Below are positions 21,652 through 32,688 of a DNA stretch of 64,000 nucleotides, one piece after another; the first letter of the stretch is position 1, and the number at the start of each line of letters is the position of its first letter. The notes below the pieces were generated by a model. That model made no database searches, was not told the DNA's origin, and was given only the letters and a program-made list of their open reading frames with translations. The translations under genes were made by a program, and so were the position numbers. The DNA comes from Ooceraea biroi (Eukaryota > Arthropoda > Insecta > Hymenoptera > Formicidae). The stretch lies in assembly GCF_003672135.1 (NCBI RefSeq), contig NC_039518.1:2666001-2730000 (forward strand), given 5' to 3'.

Positions 21652-22583
21652 ATGCCGCTTGCTGATTGACCACGGCTCCCCGATCGCGACCGCGAATGCG
21701 AACGCGGACGGCGTCGATCACCACTGCGATCACGGCAAGCGCGCCGATTCTCGCCTATCTCATTGATGGACCGACGTATAGCCGACAACTGTTCGGACAT
21801 CTCCTGCTGCAGGGCCAGTCTCATCTGCGCCAACCGCAACTCTAGCTTCGCCTCCATCGATACAGGGTCGTTCCTCGGTTGGGCCTGACTTGCCGAGGAC
21901 CTCGTCGCCTCCGCTACCTGGTATAGCGGCGTCATAGTGGCCTCAACAATCGCGCCCGCGATATCGGCCAACTGTTCGAGGGTGTCCGCCGTGCGCGTTA
22001 CTAAATGCGGCTGAATATGCGCTGGTAATCGGCTCAGCCAAACAGTTCGCACCACCTGATCACCGACCGCGTTACCACCAAGACTGCGGAGATGCCGTAA
22101 AAACTGCGACGGTTTTCTGTCCCCGATTTCCTCGTGCTCGAGGAGCCGGCGCGTCTTATGTTCCTGCGATAAACTCAGGCGTTTTGTGAGCTCCGATTTT
22201 AATGTCTCGTACGCCCCTTCCGCGGGCGGATTCATGATAATGTCCCGCACTTCGAGAGTATATCGTGGCCCGAGTGTAGTCAGCGCGTACCCAAATTTCG
22301 TCGCGTCCGCCGTGATCCCCGAGGCGTGGAAACTCCGATCAATAATACTGAACCATAGTTCCGGATCAGTTGGCGTAAATTCCGGCATTCGCAAGCCAAC
22401 CCGGCTCACCTCGGAACCGAGCAAGAAAAAACCTGATGTCTCTGCCGCCGGCTGCATCATCAGTGGCCGTGGTTGAGCGCCCTGGGGTCTCTGTCCGTTC
22501 GCGCTGGTCCCCGGCTCCTGCAGGTCGACCAGCCGCTCCGTCGTGTTCTGGGCCGCAGCAGCTTCGTCACGCGTAATCACCAT
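21549..22583 (-). pseudogene. gag: gypsy gag with stop inside its CHCC motif
   Basis: From ATG 22583 (MVITRDEAAAAQNTTERLV) the frame runs 315 codons to TGA at 21636-21638, then continues in frame 29 codons to TGA 21549. Capsid-like sequence (MPEFTPTDPELWFSIIDRSF) is followed by an Arg/Ser-rich stretch. The stop falls inside the nucleocapsid motif: C-W-C-H before it and RFGPDARRCTPPC after it. That is the CHCC pattern of CsRn1-group gag, not the usual CCHC knuckle. A single C-to-T change (CGA to TGA) would explain the stop. Confidence 0.85.
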
Positions 22584-22688
22584 TGCACTCGCTTATAAAA
22601 CGCGTCGTAACTTGTACTTTTCTACTGGATTCAACTGGATTTACTGTCAACCGTCACCGGATAAAAGAAAGAATGTCTTCTCACGCAG

Positions 22689-22706
22689 ATCACGTCAGGG
22701 TCACCA
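22689..22706 (-). other. primer-binding site, tRNA-Trp
   Basis: The minus strand reads TGGTGACCCTGACGTGAT three bases inside the 5' LTR. It is complementary to the 3' end of animal tRNA-Trp (..ATCACGTCGGGGTCACCA) at 17 of 18 positions, from memory of that tRNA. Trp priming is the known habit of CsRn1-type elements. Confidence 0.75.
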
Positions 22707-22709
22707 CTT

Positions 22710-23273
22710 TGGCTCTTCGTGTGCCGAGTAAAAAAAGGAGCGGATCGGGTGTAATTAAAAGATTATAATATTTGCTCGGTGTATAATGAGCACAGCCCGA
22801 ATTGTATTCTGAGTCCCAATATACAAAGACACGTCCGCTCGCGTAGACGATTACCAGTCGAATCCCTTATTTGTCGACATCTTGGTCGTCGAAAGCCTAC
22901 TCTCATGAGTCTGTTTGTTTCGTAGGACCTCTCGAAGGTCCTTTTGAATTTCCTACGGGAGGAATCGTTCCGCCTATTTATCGCGCTCTGCTTCTTTCGG
23001 TGACCCGCGCCTCCATGACGCGATCACCACACTTTCAGCCGCCGCGCGTATGCCTCGTCACGGTCGTCGGTACGGAATCCCCCGACATTTCGCGGAACAC
23101 TTGCAAATCTGCAACGGCTCATTGGGGATTCCCTATCTAACGGTCTAGTCTATTATTCGCTAATCTGTTTATTTTGACAACGTGTTTTTCGGTCTATTTG
23201 CCTCGCCTGAGTCTAGCCGCGCGATACTGCCGACCGTCTAGGCGATGACGCATGTGGTCATATAATCGCCACA
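22710..23273 (-). repeat. 5' LTR of the gypsy element (564 bp)
   Basis: Direct repeat of 17364-17926. On the minus strand this is the upstream LTR, which should hold the promoter. No exact TATA or start site can be fixed by eye. Confidence 0.95.
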
Positions 23274-23869
23274 AAATAAACACTCGACAGTATACAAACT
23301 ATATAAATAAATAAAAAGTTTACAAAAGTTAAATGTATATGTTTATGTCTCATTATACATATACCTCCAAAATATAATAAGACATAATAAATCATTATTT
23401 ACATAATAAAAAAATATAATGCAAACACAAAGAAACAAAAATCTGAAGAAAAAAAATTATCACAACTCGATCTCGAACCCAACTTGCGCGGATGGCAAAA
23501 TACGAGTCTCGCGCTTAGCCACTAGACTACCGCGCTTCACGCCAAATTGTAGCTATTCATGATACTTTACCGCATGATACGTACCGCTGGAAAATGCTCA
23601 CTTTTAGATGTAAATTTCTCCGAAACCAAGGCTCATACACCCAAACCCTCGAACACGACATTAATATTTTTACATTCCCTTTCGAACGCACTATGACTCG
23701 TTCGAAAGTAGAGTTTACATGGGAAAGCTTCCTTGTGAATAGTTTGGACACGAATCATGTATCATTACCGAGCGTAACGAACTAGTTCACGTCCACTTTG
23801 TCAGGCGGCGCGTCAAACGTTAGGAAATGTGCCCGTGGAGGCTGGTGGCCGCTCTCAGGTTTCTCTCTG
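23274..23869 (-). mobile_element. right inverted arm of the composite (copy 3 of the arm)
   Basis: It begins AAATAAACACTCGACAGTA directly after the LTR and follows the arm inverted, through a decayed tRNA-like segment (23469-23529), to ...GGTTTCTCTCTG. It is more diverged than copies 1 and 2 and holds a roughly 160-bp insertion (about 23602-23762) absent from them. The inner hairpin is missing, as expected if the gypsy sits at the loop boundary. Confidence 0.7.
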
Positions 23870-23871
23870 GT

Positions 23872-25954
23872 TTAAGGGGAAGCTGGAGTTACTGAACTAT
23901 TTTTTCACTATAGCGATGGTAATTGCAGTTTCGAAAATTCTCTTTATTGCTTGTGCAGAATAAAAAATCCTTCTCCACAAATGAAGTATAGGTAGAAAGA
24001 AAGTCCGCTCTACAGGACTTTATATTCAAAATGGAAAAAAGTTAGAAAAGACAAATTCAAGTTTTTAACTTTTTTTCACTATAGCGATGGGAATTGCAGT
24101 TTCGAAAATTCTCTTTATTGCTTGTGCAGAATAAAAAATCCTTTTCTACAAATGAAGTATAGATAGAAAGAAAGCCCGCTCTACAGGACTTTATATTCAA
24201 AATGGAAAAAAGTTAGAAAAGACAAATGCAAGTTTTTAACTGTTTTTTCAATATAGCGATGGTAATTGCAGTTTCGAAAATTCTCTTTATTGCTTGTGCA
24301 GAATAACAAATCCTCTCCACAAATGAAGTATAGGTAGAAAGAAAGTCCGCTCTACAGGACTTTATATTCAAAATGGAAAAAAGTTAGAAAAGACAAATGC
24401 AAGTTTTTAACTTTTTTTTCACTACAGCGATGGTAATTGCAGTTTCGAAAATTCTCTTTATTGCTTGTGCAGAATAAAAAATCCTTCTCCACAAATGAAG
24501 TATAGGTAGAAAGAAAGTCCGCTCTACAGGACTTTATATTCAAAATGGAAAAAAGTTAGAAAAGACAAATGCAAGTTTTTAACTGTTTTTTCACTACAGC
24601 GATGGTAATTGCAGTTTCGAAAATTCTCTTTATTGCTTGTGCAGAATAAAAAATCCTTCTCCACAAATGAAGTATAGATAGAAAGAAAGTCCGCTCTACA
24701 GGACTTTATATTCAAAATGGAAAAAAGTTAGAAAAGACAAATGCAAGTTTTTAACTGTTTTTTCACTACAGCGATGGTAATTGCAGTTTCGAAAATTCTC
24801 TTTATTGCTTGTGCAGAATAAAAAATCCTTTTCCACAAATGAAGTATAGATAGAAAGAAAGTCCGCTCTACAGGACTTTATATTCAAAATGGAAAAAAGT
24901 TAGAAAAGACAAATGCAAGTTTTTAACTGTTTTTTCACTACAGCGATGGTAATTGCAGTTTCGAAAATTCTCTTTATTGCTTGTGCAGAATAAAAAATCC
25001 TTCTCCACAAATGAAGTATAGATAGAAAGAAAGTCCGCTCTACAGGACTTTATATTCAAAATGGAAAAAAGTTAGAAAAGACAAATGCAAGTTTTTAACT
25101 GTTTTTTCACTACAGCGATGGTAATTGCAGTTTCGAAAATTCTCTTTATTGCTTGTGCAGAATAAAAAATCCTTTTCCACAAATGAAGTATAGATAGAAA
25201 GAAAGTCCGCTCTACAGGACTTTATATTCAAAATGGAAAAAAGTTAGAAAAGACAAATGCAAGTTTTTAACTGTTTTTTCACTACAGCGATGGTAATTGC
25301 AGTTTCGAAAATTCTCTTTATTGCTTGTGCAGAATAAAAAATCCTTCTCCACAAATAAAGTATAGATAGAAAGAAAGTCCGCTCTACAGGACTTTATATT
25401 CAAAATGGAAAAAAGTTAGAAAAGACAAATACAAGTTTTTAACTGTTTTTTCACTACAGCGATGGTAATTGCAGTTTCGAAAATTCTCTTTATTGCTTGT
25501 GCAGAATAAAAAATCCTTCTCCACAAATAAAGTATAGATAGAAAGAAAGTCCGCTCTACAGGACTTTATATTCAAAATGGAAAAAAGTTAGAAAAGCAAA
25601 TGCAAGTTTTTAACTTTTTTTTCACTATAGCGATGGTAATTGCAGTTTCGAAAATTCTCTTTATTGCTTGTGCAGAATAAAAAATCCTTCTCCACAAATG
25701 AAGTATAGATAGAAAGTCCGATCTATAGGACTTTATATTCGAAATGGAAAAAAGTTAGAAAAGACAAATGCAAGTTTTTAACTTTTTTCCATTTTAAATA
25801 TAAAGTCCTGTAGAGCGGACTTTCTTTCTATCTGTACTTCAATTGTGGAAAAGGATTTTTTATTCTGCACAAGCAATAAAGAGAATTTTCGAAACTGCAA
25901 TTACCATCGCTATAGTGAAAAAATAGTTCACTAGCAACTCCAGCTTCCCCTTAA
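23872..25954. mobile_element. TTAA-target element with 172-bp array (copy 2)
   Basis: Same family as 10072-13883: TTAA at 23872-23875 and 25951-25954, ends GGGGAAGCTGGAGTT... and complement. The left arm is 11 direct 172-bp units (23898 to about 25780) and the right arm one inverted unit. It sits in the TTAA of the flank duplication of the composite element, so it inserted later. Different unit numbers in two copies show that arrays grow or shrink independently. Confidence 0.85.
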
Positions 25955-26146
25955 TAATCAATGAAAATGGTTGCGCTAGAAGTGACCGCTCACGGCGCTG
26001 TCACTTCTTTTCACTCGAATTGTGAGATGAAATCTTCGGAAACAAATTTAACGTAAATAGTAAAATGGAGAAATCGCGTTTCTCTTTGAAGATAAAGATA
26101 CTAACTGTTAAATAGATTTATCGATTAATTTTTCGATTAAATGGCT

Positions 26147-26253
26147 AATGTAGTTTCATGGAAACTACATTAGAGGTATACATGCATAACTAAACTGAAT
26201 CTGATTGGCTGTTAATTTTGACTGAATCTAAGAGCACACGCCAATCAGATTCA
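26147..26253. promoter_or_regulatory. palindromes upstream of SWT1
   Basis: A perfect 26-bp palindrome (TAATGTAGTTTCAT and complement, 26147-26172) is followed by an inverted pair TGAATCTGATTGGC (26196-26209) and GCCAATCAGATTCA (26240-26253). Each arm of the pair holds a CCAAT motif. They lie 280-385 bp before the SWT1 ATG and could bind factors or be remnants of a small element. Function is not shown. Confidence 0.35.
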
Positions 26254-26531
26254 CGAAGTTTGCAACGGAATTGTGCAAAACGCAGCTTTCTCTGCCGGAC
26301 GCAGCCATGTTTAAAGTCCAATGTTATGTCACGTGGGGACCATGTCGACGTTCTGAAGTCGTTTTGTTTCGGAAATTCAGATTTCAATTCTGATTTATTA
26401 CACATGTTCAGCGGTGCGTTGTTTGGCTGAACATTGCGTCTGTGAAGAGCAACTGGATCATAAAATTACGGTGCGACTCGTACATACGTCTCGTTGTGTC
26501 CAAATTTGTTGACGTGCAGCACGTTTCCAAG

Positions 26532-29500
26532 ATGGTGAAGAATAAGTTGCCGAAGGATTGGATCGCCGTTAACTCGAAGAGTCATCCGGACAGGATGTAT
26601 TACTTCAACGTGAAGACGAACCAAACCACGTGGATCGAACCCACGTTAATCCCGAGGGTACGTTACTCTCTCGCGTGTCATCTCGATTTGAAATCTCCCA
26701 ATCTTTTTTTGTTCCCTATCTACGTCTTCTTAATTGTGTGTATCACAGGCATCCTCGGTACAAAACAAAGATAAAGGCCAGGATGACAGAAGAAAGCATA
26801 ACAAGGATAAAGCAAGAGCACTCAGACGTGTGGGAAGCGACACATCATCCTCATCATCGTCATTGCACAGAGCAGTTGCAGAGACGGCACAAGCGAAACG
26901 AAAAGAAGCACGTGAGAAATCAAGTAGCATGTACGAATCTTTCTCTCCTTTTGCTTTGGCAAAGTCCATGCGTGAGTCTACGTTCAAGGCTGACGGAAAA
27001 TAAAGTAACGAGTTTTATTTTTTTATTTTTCAAGGAGTTCGTCCCACAGGAGTTCGTCGACGAAATGTTCTGACAAAACGAGCAGTTGCGCCACAACATT
27101 CATGCCGCAGATGCGTCTTATTTATAACAAGAAGTTAGGCTCTAGTGAAAGTGCAGACAAAACAGTTAAAGGGACTGCAGGTAAGGGTGATCTAAAGGTT
27201 ACGGAGCAAGCTTCAACAACACCGAAGACCAGTAAGCACCCAAGAGATAAACACGAAGGGAGTAAGAGTGATAACACTGAGCGGTACAGGAACAATCAAA
27301 CACAGGCCACTTGCTCGTCGCACCATGAAAAACTTTCTGGTAACTGATAAAAATTATGTGAATCCATATTTAAGAATTAACGTCGCGTTATAATTATAAT
27401 CGTAAAATCAAAAAACTAATTTTGCGTTTAGGAACAAGAAAAAAAGAACAGGAAGGAAATTCTTCATCGCTGAAGAAAAATTTGGCAAAGGAACGTATGC
27501 AAATGATAAGGAAGAGACACAACTCTGATAGTGTAGCAATTAATAATATTCCCGAGAAGACTCAGCGAATTGACAAAAGTTTATCCAACTTGTGTAAGTG
27601 GATGAATTTTACATCTTTGATAAAATTTTACCGGTTACGAATTCTTTTTAATAACATCTATAAATCGTTTTCTTTTGCAGATGACGATGTCGTAAATGTG
27701 CCGTCGTCATGTAGAAATATTGATATCCGACTGAAGAGATTGCAGAATAGAGTCTTAATGGACTTGGCGCACGGGAAGGATGGTCTATTAAAACAACAAC
27801 CAAAAAAAGATAAAGATAATAAGACCAAGCAAACTGACAACATGACGAAAGATGAATTAGTGGAACAGGCTAATCGAGAGGTCTTTTGTGAAGAAATGGA
27901 CTGGGAACCCATGAAAACTGAAGAGATCTTACTGGAGGTATTATTCTTGTGATCGCGAACGTGTTGCGTTTAATAATCCGTGTATGACTTTTTATTTACT
28001 GATTTTGTAATTTTGTGTAGGTCGAGGTCGCCAGAACGCAACTCAGCAACAAATATTACGTGGATGAGGTGAACCGTATAACAAGAAACAATAAGGAATT
28101 GATACAGCCTGGCAGGCTGGAATCGCAAAACGAGGAAGCGCTACACGTTGTTGTTGACACAAATGTATTTTTAACAAATCTCGATGTAATTGAACAAGTA
28201 AGGAACACGGATAGGAAGCCGCGGCCTTTTATTGTGATTCCATGGACTGTGATATGTGTGAGTATCGGGAGCAAGTAGTATAAGTAGCAATACAGTATTA
28301 AGGGGGTATTCTAGTGTAGCATGTCAGAAAAATCGAATTTTTTTGGCATATTTTGCAAGTATATGGTATGGAAAATATGTTTGCGAGAAGATTTAGCCCG
28401 ATTCGCAAAATTAACAAAGTAATAGCACCTAATAGAAAATAACCTCCGGCGCGCGCTCGGCGGTTGGACCGCGCGGCACACAACAGAGCATTGTGTTAGT
28501 ATTTTAGGTAGGGTCGGAAGATCGTTATTCCTTGAAGGTCGTACATTTGAATTGGAGCCTTTGTATAGTACAATGAATCTCTAAATTCATTGATTTGGAC
28601 TTTTGCTCCAAAACATCTCCATGCTGGCGTGAAAGTTGTTGAAACAGCAACATTCTTGGCAGTTATAATTTTCAATAAAGGATTTATGCCAATTTTCAAA
28701 CTTATGAACGTGATGGGAGTTAGTATTGGTCAGCAAGCGGTGATGTACGCAAACTCCCGGAACGAAGCTCGTATCATCCGCTCGGAGCGGCGCTCCACTA
28801 ACTTCTCTCGAGATCAGAGAATGAATCGCAGGGAAGAGAGATCGGCTCTGCAGGACTTCTACGAACAAGAGGAATGTCCCCTGCATGGCCCTGGACTAGC
28901 CGATTGATCGTAAGTAACATTATCTCTATGTAATCAGTATGAAAAACTTTAAACGTGTTTTTCTCGAAACCACGTTTTTCAAATTGGTTCCCATGATATC
29001 TCAAAAACCAGTTAATCAATTGACTCAGGCTTTTGCACACATCTGCAGTATATGTGTGGTTATAGCCCCTACCACAATCAAGTCGAAATATTGTTTTTTG
29101 GAATTTCTACAGCCCTTCAATGGTGAAAAAAAAATGGCACAAATCGAAACTTAATTTTCTCAATGAAGTCATGTTTTAAATTTTCAACATTTTTTTTCAT
29201 TCTGGTACCTGCTATAGCCACACTCATACTAATTAAGAATCTCTTTGGTTTTTTGTTTCAGATGAGCAGAACAGCTGAAATCATGGGAACCATGGACCAA
29301 CTTTTTTTTTCATGTTCTTATTTAATATCATGTGCAGCGCTTATTTATAGTTATTGTCTACTACAAAAATTTGGAAACATACACCAAATATGTATGAATA
29401 AGCAGGGAAAACCCTGCCTCAAAAAACCTTATACTTTTTTCAAAAAAAATTCACCAAAATAGCATACAAATTCCGCTTTTACACTAGAATACCCCCTTAA

Positions 29501-32500
29501 GGGGGTATTCTAGTGTAGCATGTCAGAAAAATCGAATTTTTTTGGCATATTTTGCAAGTATATGGTATGGAAAATATGTTTGCGAGAAGATTTAGCCCGA
29601 TTCGCAAAATTAACAAAGTAATAGCACCTAATAGAAAATAACCTCCGGCGCGCGCTCGGCGGTTGGACCGCGCGGCACACAACAGAGCATTGTGTTAGTA
29701 TTTTAGGTAGGGTCGGAAGATCGTTATTCCTTGAAGGTCGTACATTTGAATTGGAGCCTTTGTATAGTACAATGAATCTCTAAATTCATTGATTTGGACT
29801 TTTGCTCCAAAACATCTCCATGCTGGCGTGAAAGTTGTTGAAACAGCAACATTCTTGGCAGTTATAATTTTCAATAAAGGATTTATGCCAATTTTCAAAC
29901 TTATGAACGTGATGGGAGTTAGTATTGGTCAGCAAGCGGTGATGCACGCAAACTCCCGGAACGAAGCTCGTATCATCCGCTCGGAGCGGCGCTCCACTAA
30001 CTTCTCTCGAGATCAGAGAATGAATCGCAGGGAAGAGAGATCGGCTCTGCAGGACTTCTACGAACAAGAGGAATGTCCCCTGCATGGCCCTGGACTAGCC
30101 GATTGATCGTAGGTAACATTATCTCTATGTAATCAGTATGAAAAACTTTAAACGTGTTTTTCTCGAAACCACGTTTTTCAAATTGGTTCCCATGATATCT
30201 CAAAAACCAGTTAATCAATTGACTCAGGCTTTTGCACACATCTGCAGTATATGTGTGGTTATAGCCCCTACCACAATCAAGTCGAAATATTGTTTTTTGG
30301 AATTTCTACAGCCCTTCAATGGTGAAAAAAAAATGGCACAAATCGAAACTTAATTTTCTCAATGAAGTCATGTTTTAAATTTTCAACATTTTTTTTCATT
30401 CTGGTACCTGCTATAGCCACACTCATACTAATTAAGAATCTCTTTGGTTTTTTGTTTCAGATGAGCAGAACAGCTGAAATCATGGGAACCATGGACCAAC
30501 TTTTTTTTTCATGTTCTTATTTAATATCATGTGCAGCGCTTATTTATAGTTATTGTCTACTACAAAAATTTGGAAACATACACCAAATATGTATGAATAA
30601 GCAGGGAAAACCCTGCCTCAAAAAACCTTATACTTTTTTCAAAAACAATTCACCAAAATAGCATACAAATTCCGCTTTTGCACTAGAATACCCCCTTAAA
30701 AGTACAGCGAACATAAAGGGAACTATCCTTTTATCATTATTTGTGAAAGTTTTAAACGTTTCATTCTTCGAACAACCTCTGACAGGAATTGGATCTTCTC
30801 AAGGACAGACACAGAGAGGAATTGAAAGCGAAAGTTAGGAGGGCCATAACTTTCATACACAAACACCTGGCCTCCAAGCATCCACGTTTCATCGGACAGA
30901 CGCACGAAGAGGCGGTAAAAAATAAGAAGGACTTCTCTCTGAAGTCTCCGGACGATGAGATTCTCCAGTGCTGCCTGCAGATGCGTGACCTACAGAAACC
31001 CGTGGTAATACGGCGTTCCATCGCGTTACGAGTTCATCGATGCGCGCTGCGTTCTCTCATTCCTCCATCTCTTCGCAGATTTTACTATCGTACGACATTA
31101 ATCTTTGCAACAAGGCAATGATACACAATATCGATACACTGGAGCACGGTGGGAGCCTGGAGAAAACCGTGGACTCGACCGTGCTCACCGAGGAATTGGA
31201 CCTAACGGACGATGTCTTTGAGGATACAAAGGCGGTCATGAAAAACTTTCTGTCAACAGTACGTATAGCGCGTTGGGGCAGTGTCGAGCCGGTGGCTCGC
31301 GCAAGTCGCGGCCGCTGACGGACGTCTCTGTTTCAGATTGTCACGAAGCAGATGTCGGAAATTTATGGGGCTACGGAATGGAAGATGTATGTTATTATAA
31401 AGCCACCATGGACCGTGGTGACTGCGTTGAAGTGCGCGATAAAGCACTGGATCGCTGCCGTAAGCGACTCGTTCCGTAGACAGTCCGAGAGCATCCTGAA
31501 GGAGTTGCTCCCAGCGTTTGACCGTGCTCCAGGTATATTTTATTTATTCATCTGTTTGTGGCAGTAGAACATTATTCTGCATATCATGCATCTCCATTGT
31601 AGCTTGAGGATTTTTTTATACTTAACATGCTTTTGTTTTTACTCCCAGCTGGTGGCAGGAAGTTGCGCGATGTGGAGCACATTTTGGAAAAATGCAGTGA
31701 TTTACTGCAGACGGTCAATATGGATAAGCACGCTGGCCTCATGACGGAAACGTCCAGTGCTATCACGGTAATGCGCACATCATTCGATCATTTTAGTTGG
31801 TTAAATTTTATTATCCTGCCTTTATGATTCGTTGCCAAGCCGTCGTCATTTATGAGCAAAACGAAGCAATTTATTTATTAATATTGTTAAAAAAGCAAAC
31901 GTATCGTTGTGATCCTTATTCATTATCGGAGATATCTTTGTAACGTGAGACGGGAATGTAAATAATTCGTGCGTCAAGGGATTCATGAGACGTCGGAAAT
32001 CGATGCTTTCAGGAACTGAAGAAGACATGCCGGAAACACATCACCGATATGGACCAGAAAAAGTTGCGCGACAAATTAGGCTTCTCGGAAAATCTCGAGG
32101 AGCAAGAGAACAGAGCGAAAAAAGCGTTTCTGTGCTTCGAGCGTATTTACAGTCACGCGCGTGACATATGGTAAGGCGATATACTTGATGCTAGCCGACG
32201 ATCCTGCAATTTTTCCTCTCTCGTGTCTTCGCAATCGAATAATCCATTCGATTTACGTTCTCGATAGCGGTCTGGCGTGCGATGTCGCGGGACTAGCCCG
32301 TTCCTTTAATGCCGCACCTCTGAGTCCCTCGTCGCACACGGAACTGGAGAAGGAACGACCGGAGGTCAGTCAGAAGATACTTGATCTAACGATGAACCTA
32401 AATAGGTGAGTCGCTTCCCGATAGCAATATTTAATTTCCCCGCGTTACATTACGTTACGCGGCTCCGTTTCTGCCATCAGGTTACTGAGACAATCTGAGA

Positions 32501-32688
32501 ACTCCACCGTCAAGTACGAGACGCTGCTCAACCTACAGCAAAGCATAAACACGTATTTTCAACAGACGTTTGACGTGGAGCCTTTGGACATATATTACTG
32601 TACGAAATTACAAGAGGACACGCTGAAGTGCGGATTAAGGCAGTTTCAAGATATAAACAGTCACTTCTGCGCGCTAGCTACCCGTTAA
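26532..32688 (+). CDS. SWT1: transcriptional protein SWT1 (WW + PIN endonuclease)
   Basis: Thirteen exons: 26532-26657, 26749-26975, 27035-27339, 27432-27593, 27681-27937, 28021-28257, 30786-31004, 31079-31258, 31337-31532, 31649-31767, 32013-32170, 32268-32405, 32481-32688; about 843 residues. SWT1 is a nuclear RNA endonuclease that surveys mRNPs at the nuclear pore. A WW domain (Trp10, Trp34, DWIAVNSKSH...TTWIEP) opens the protein. A charged linker follows, then the PIN domain split over exons 6-8: VVVDTNVFL (Asp405), IPWTVIC, ELDLLKD, SPDDEIL (Asp494/495), LSYDINLCNKAM (Asp517). The C-terminal helical region (IKPPWTVVTALKCAIKHWIA) matches animal SWT1. The exon 2/3 join is uncertain: the strong GTGAGT donor at 26972 would break the frame, and a weak GTCTAC at 26976 keeps it. 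Intron 6 is stretched to 2.5 kb by two TTAA elements. Confidence 0.92.
28302..29496 (+). mobile_element. TTAA-target non-autonomous element in SWT1 intron 6 (copy A)
   Basis: 1195 bp with ends GGGGGTATTCTAGTG and CACTAGAATACCCCC, preceded and followed by TTAA (28298-28301, 29497-29500). This is a different family from the 172-bp elements although it shares the target. It contains one degraded transposase tail (28590-28907) and a short GC-rich block (28441-28480). Confidence 0.88.
28590..28907 (+). pseudogene. C-terminal remnant of a DDE transposase (105 codons)
   Basis: The plus strand reads IWTFAPKHLHAGVKVVETAT, then FLAVIIFNKGF and MNVMGVSIGQQAV, ending YEQEECPLHGPGLAD. This resembles the conserved tail of insect and cnidarian transposases usually labelled Mutator-like; with a TTAA target a Kolobok-type origin is as likely (recollection and inference). 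The catalytic part is missing. An almost identical copy is at 29789-30106. Confidence 0.5.
29501..30695 (+). mobile_element. TTAA-target element in SWT1 intron 6 (copy B, head to tail)
   Basis: A second 1195-bp copy in the same orientation, separated from copy A by one shared TTAA (29497-29500) and followed by TTAA (30696-30699). I see only about four single-base differences from copy A, so the pair is very young. It arose either by insertion into the other's target duplication or by tandem duplication. Confidence 0.88.

Larger units (their letters stand above)
17364..23273 (-). mobile_element. CsRn1-like Ty3/gypsy LTR retrotransposon (5.9 kb)
   Basis: On the minus strand the order is 5' LTR (23273-22710), tRNA-Trp primer site, gag, pol with protease-RT-RNase H-integrase, a 480-bp untranslated stretch, polypurine tract and 3' LTR (17926-17364). 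LTR ends are TG..CA. Counting two extra Ts at the left edge gives a direct repeat AAAT on both sides (17358-17361, 23274-23277), a plausible 4-bp target duplication. The tRNA-Trp primer, CHCC-type gag motif and D,D35E integrase point to the CsRn1 group. Both genes carry a premature TGA, so this copy looks dead. The LTRs are very similar but not identical, so it is fairly young. Confidence 0.9.
16779..23869. mobile_element. composite: long-inverted-repeat element containing a gypsy retrotransposon
   Basis: The left arm 16779-17363 and right arm 23274-23869 are inverted copies of about 590 bp starting CAGAGAGAAACCTGAGAG. Between them lies a complete LTR retrotransposon. The left flank is GTTTAAT (16772-16778). 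The right flank reads GT-TTAA, and if the TTAA element inserted there is removed the next base is T, restoring GTTTAAT, so a 7-bp target duplication is plausible. The left arm has the hairpin and an extra stem absent from the right arm; both have the tRNA-like segment, decayed on the right. Without the gypsy this would be a palindromic fold-back element with a loop at 17190-17363. Confidence 0.65.

Noticed and set aside
28298..30699. The 1199-bp tandem as a segmental duplication of SWT1 intron DNA
   Set aside because: Each unit has its own inverted ends and TTAA sites, so two transposon copies explain it better.
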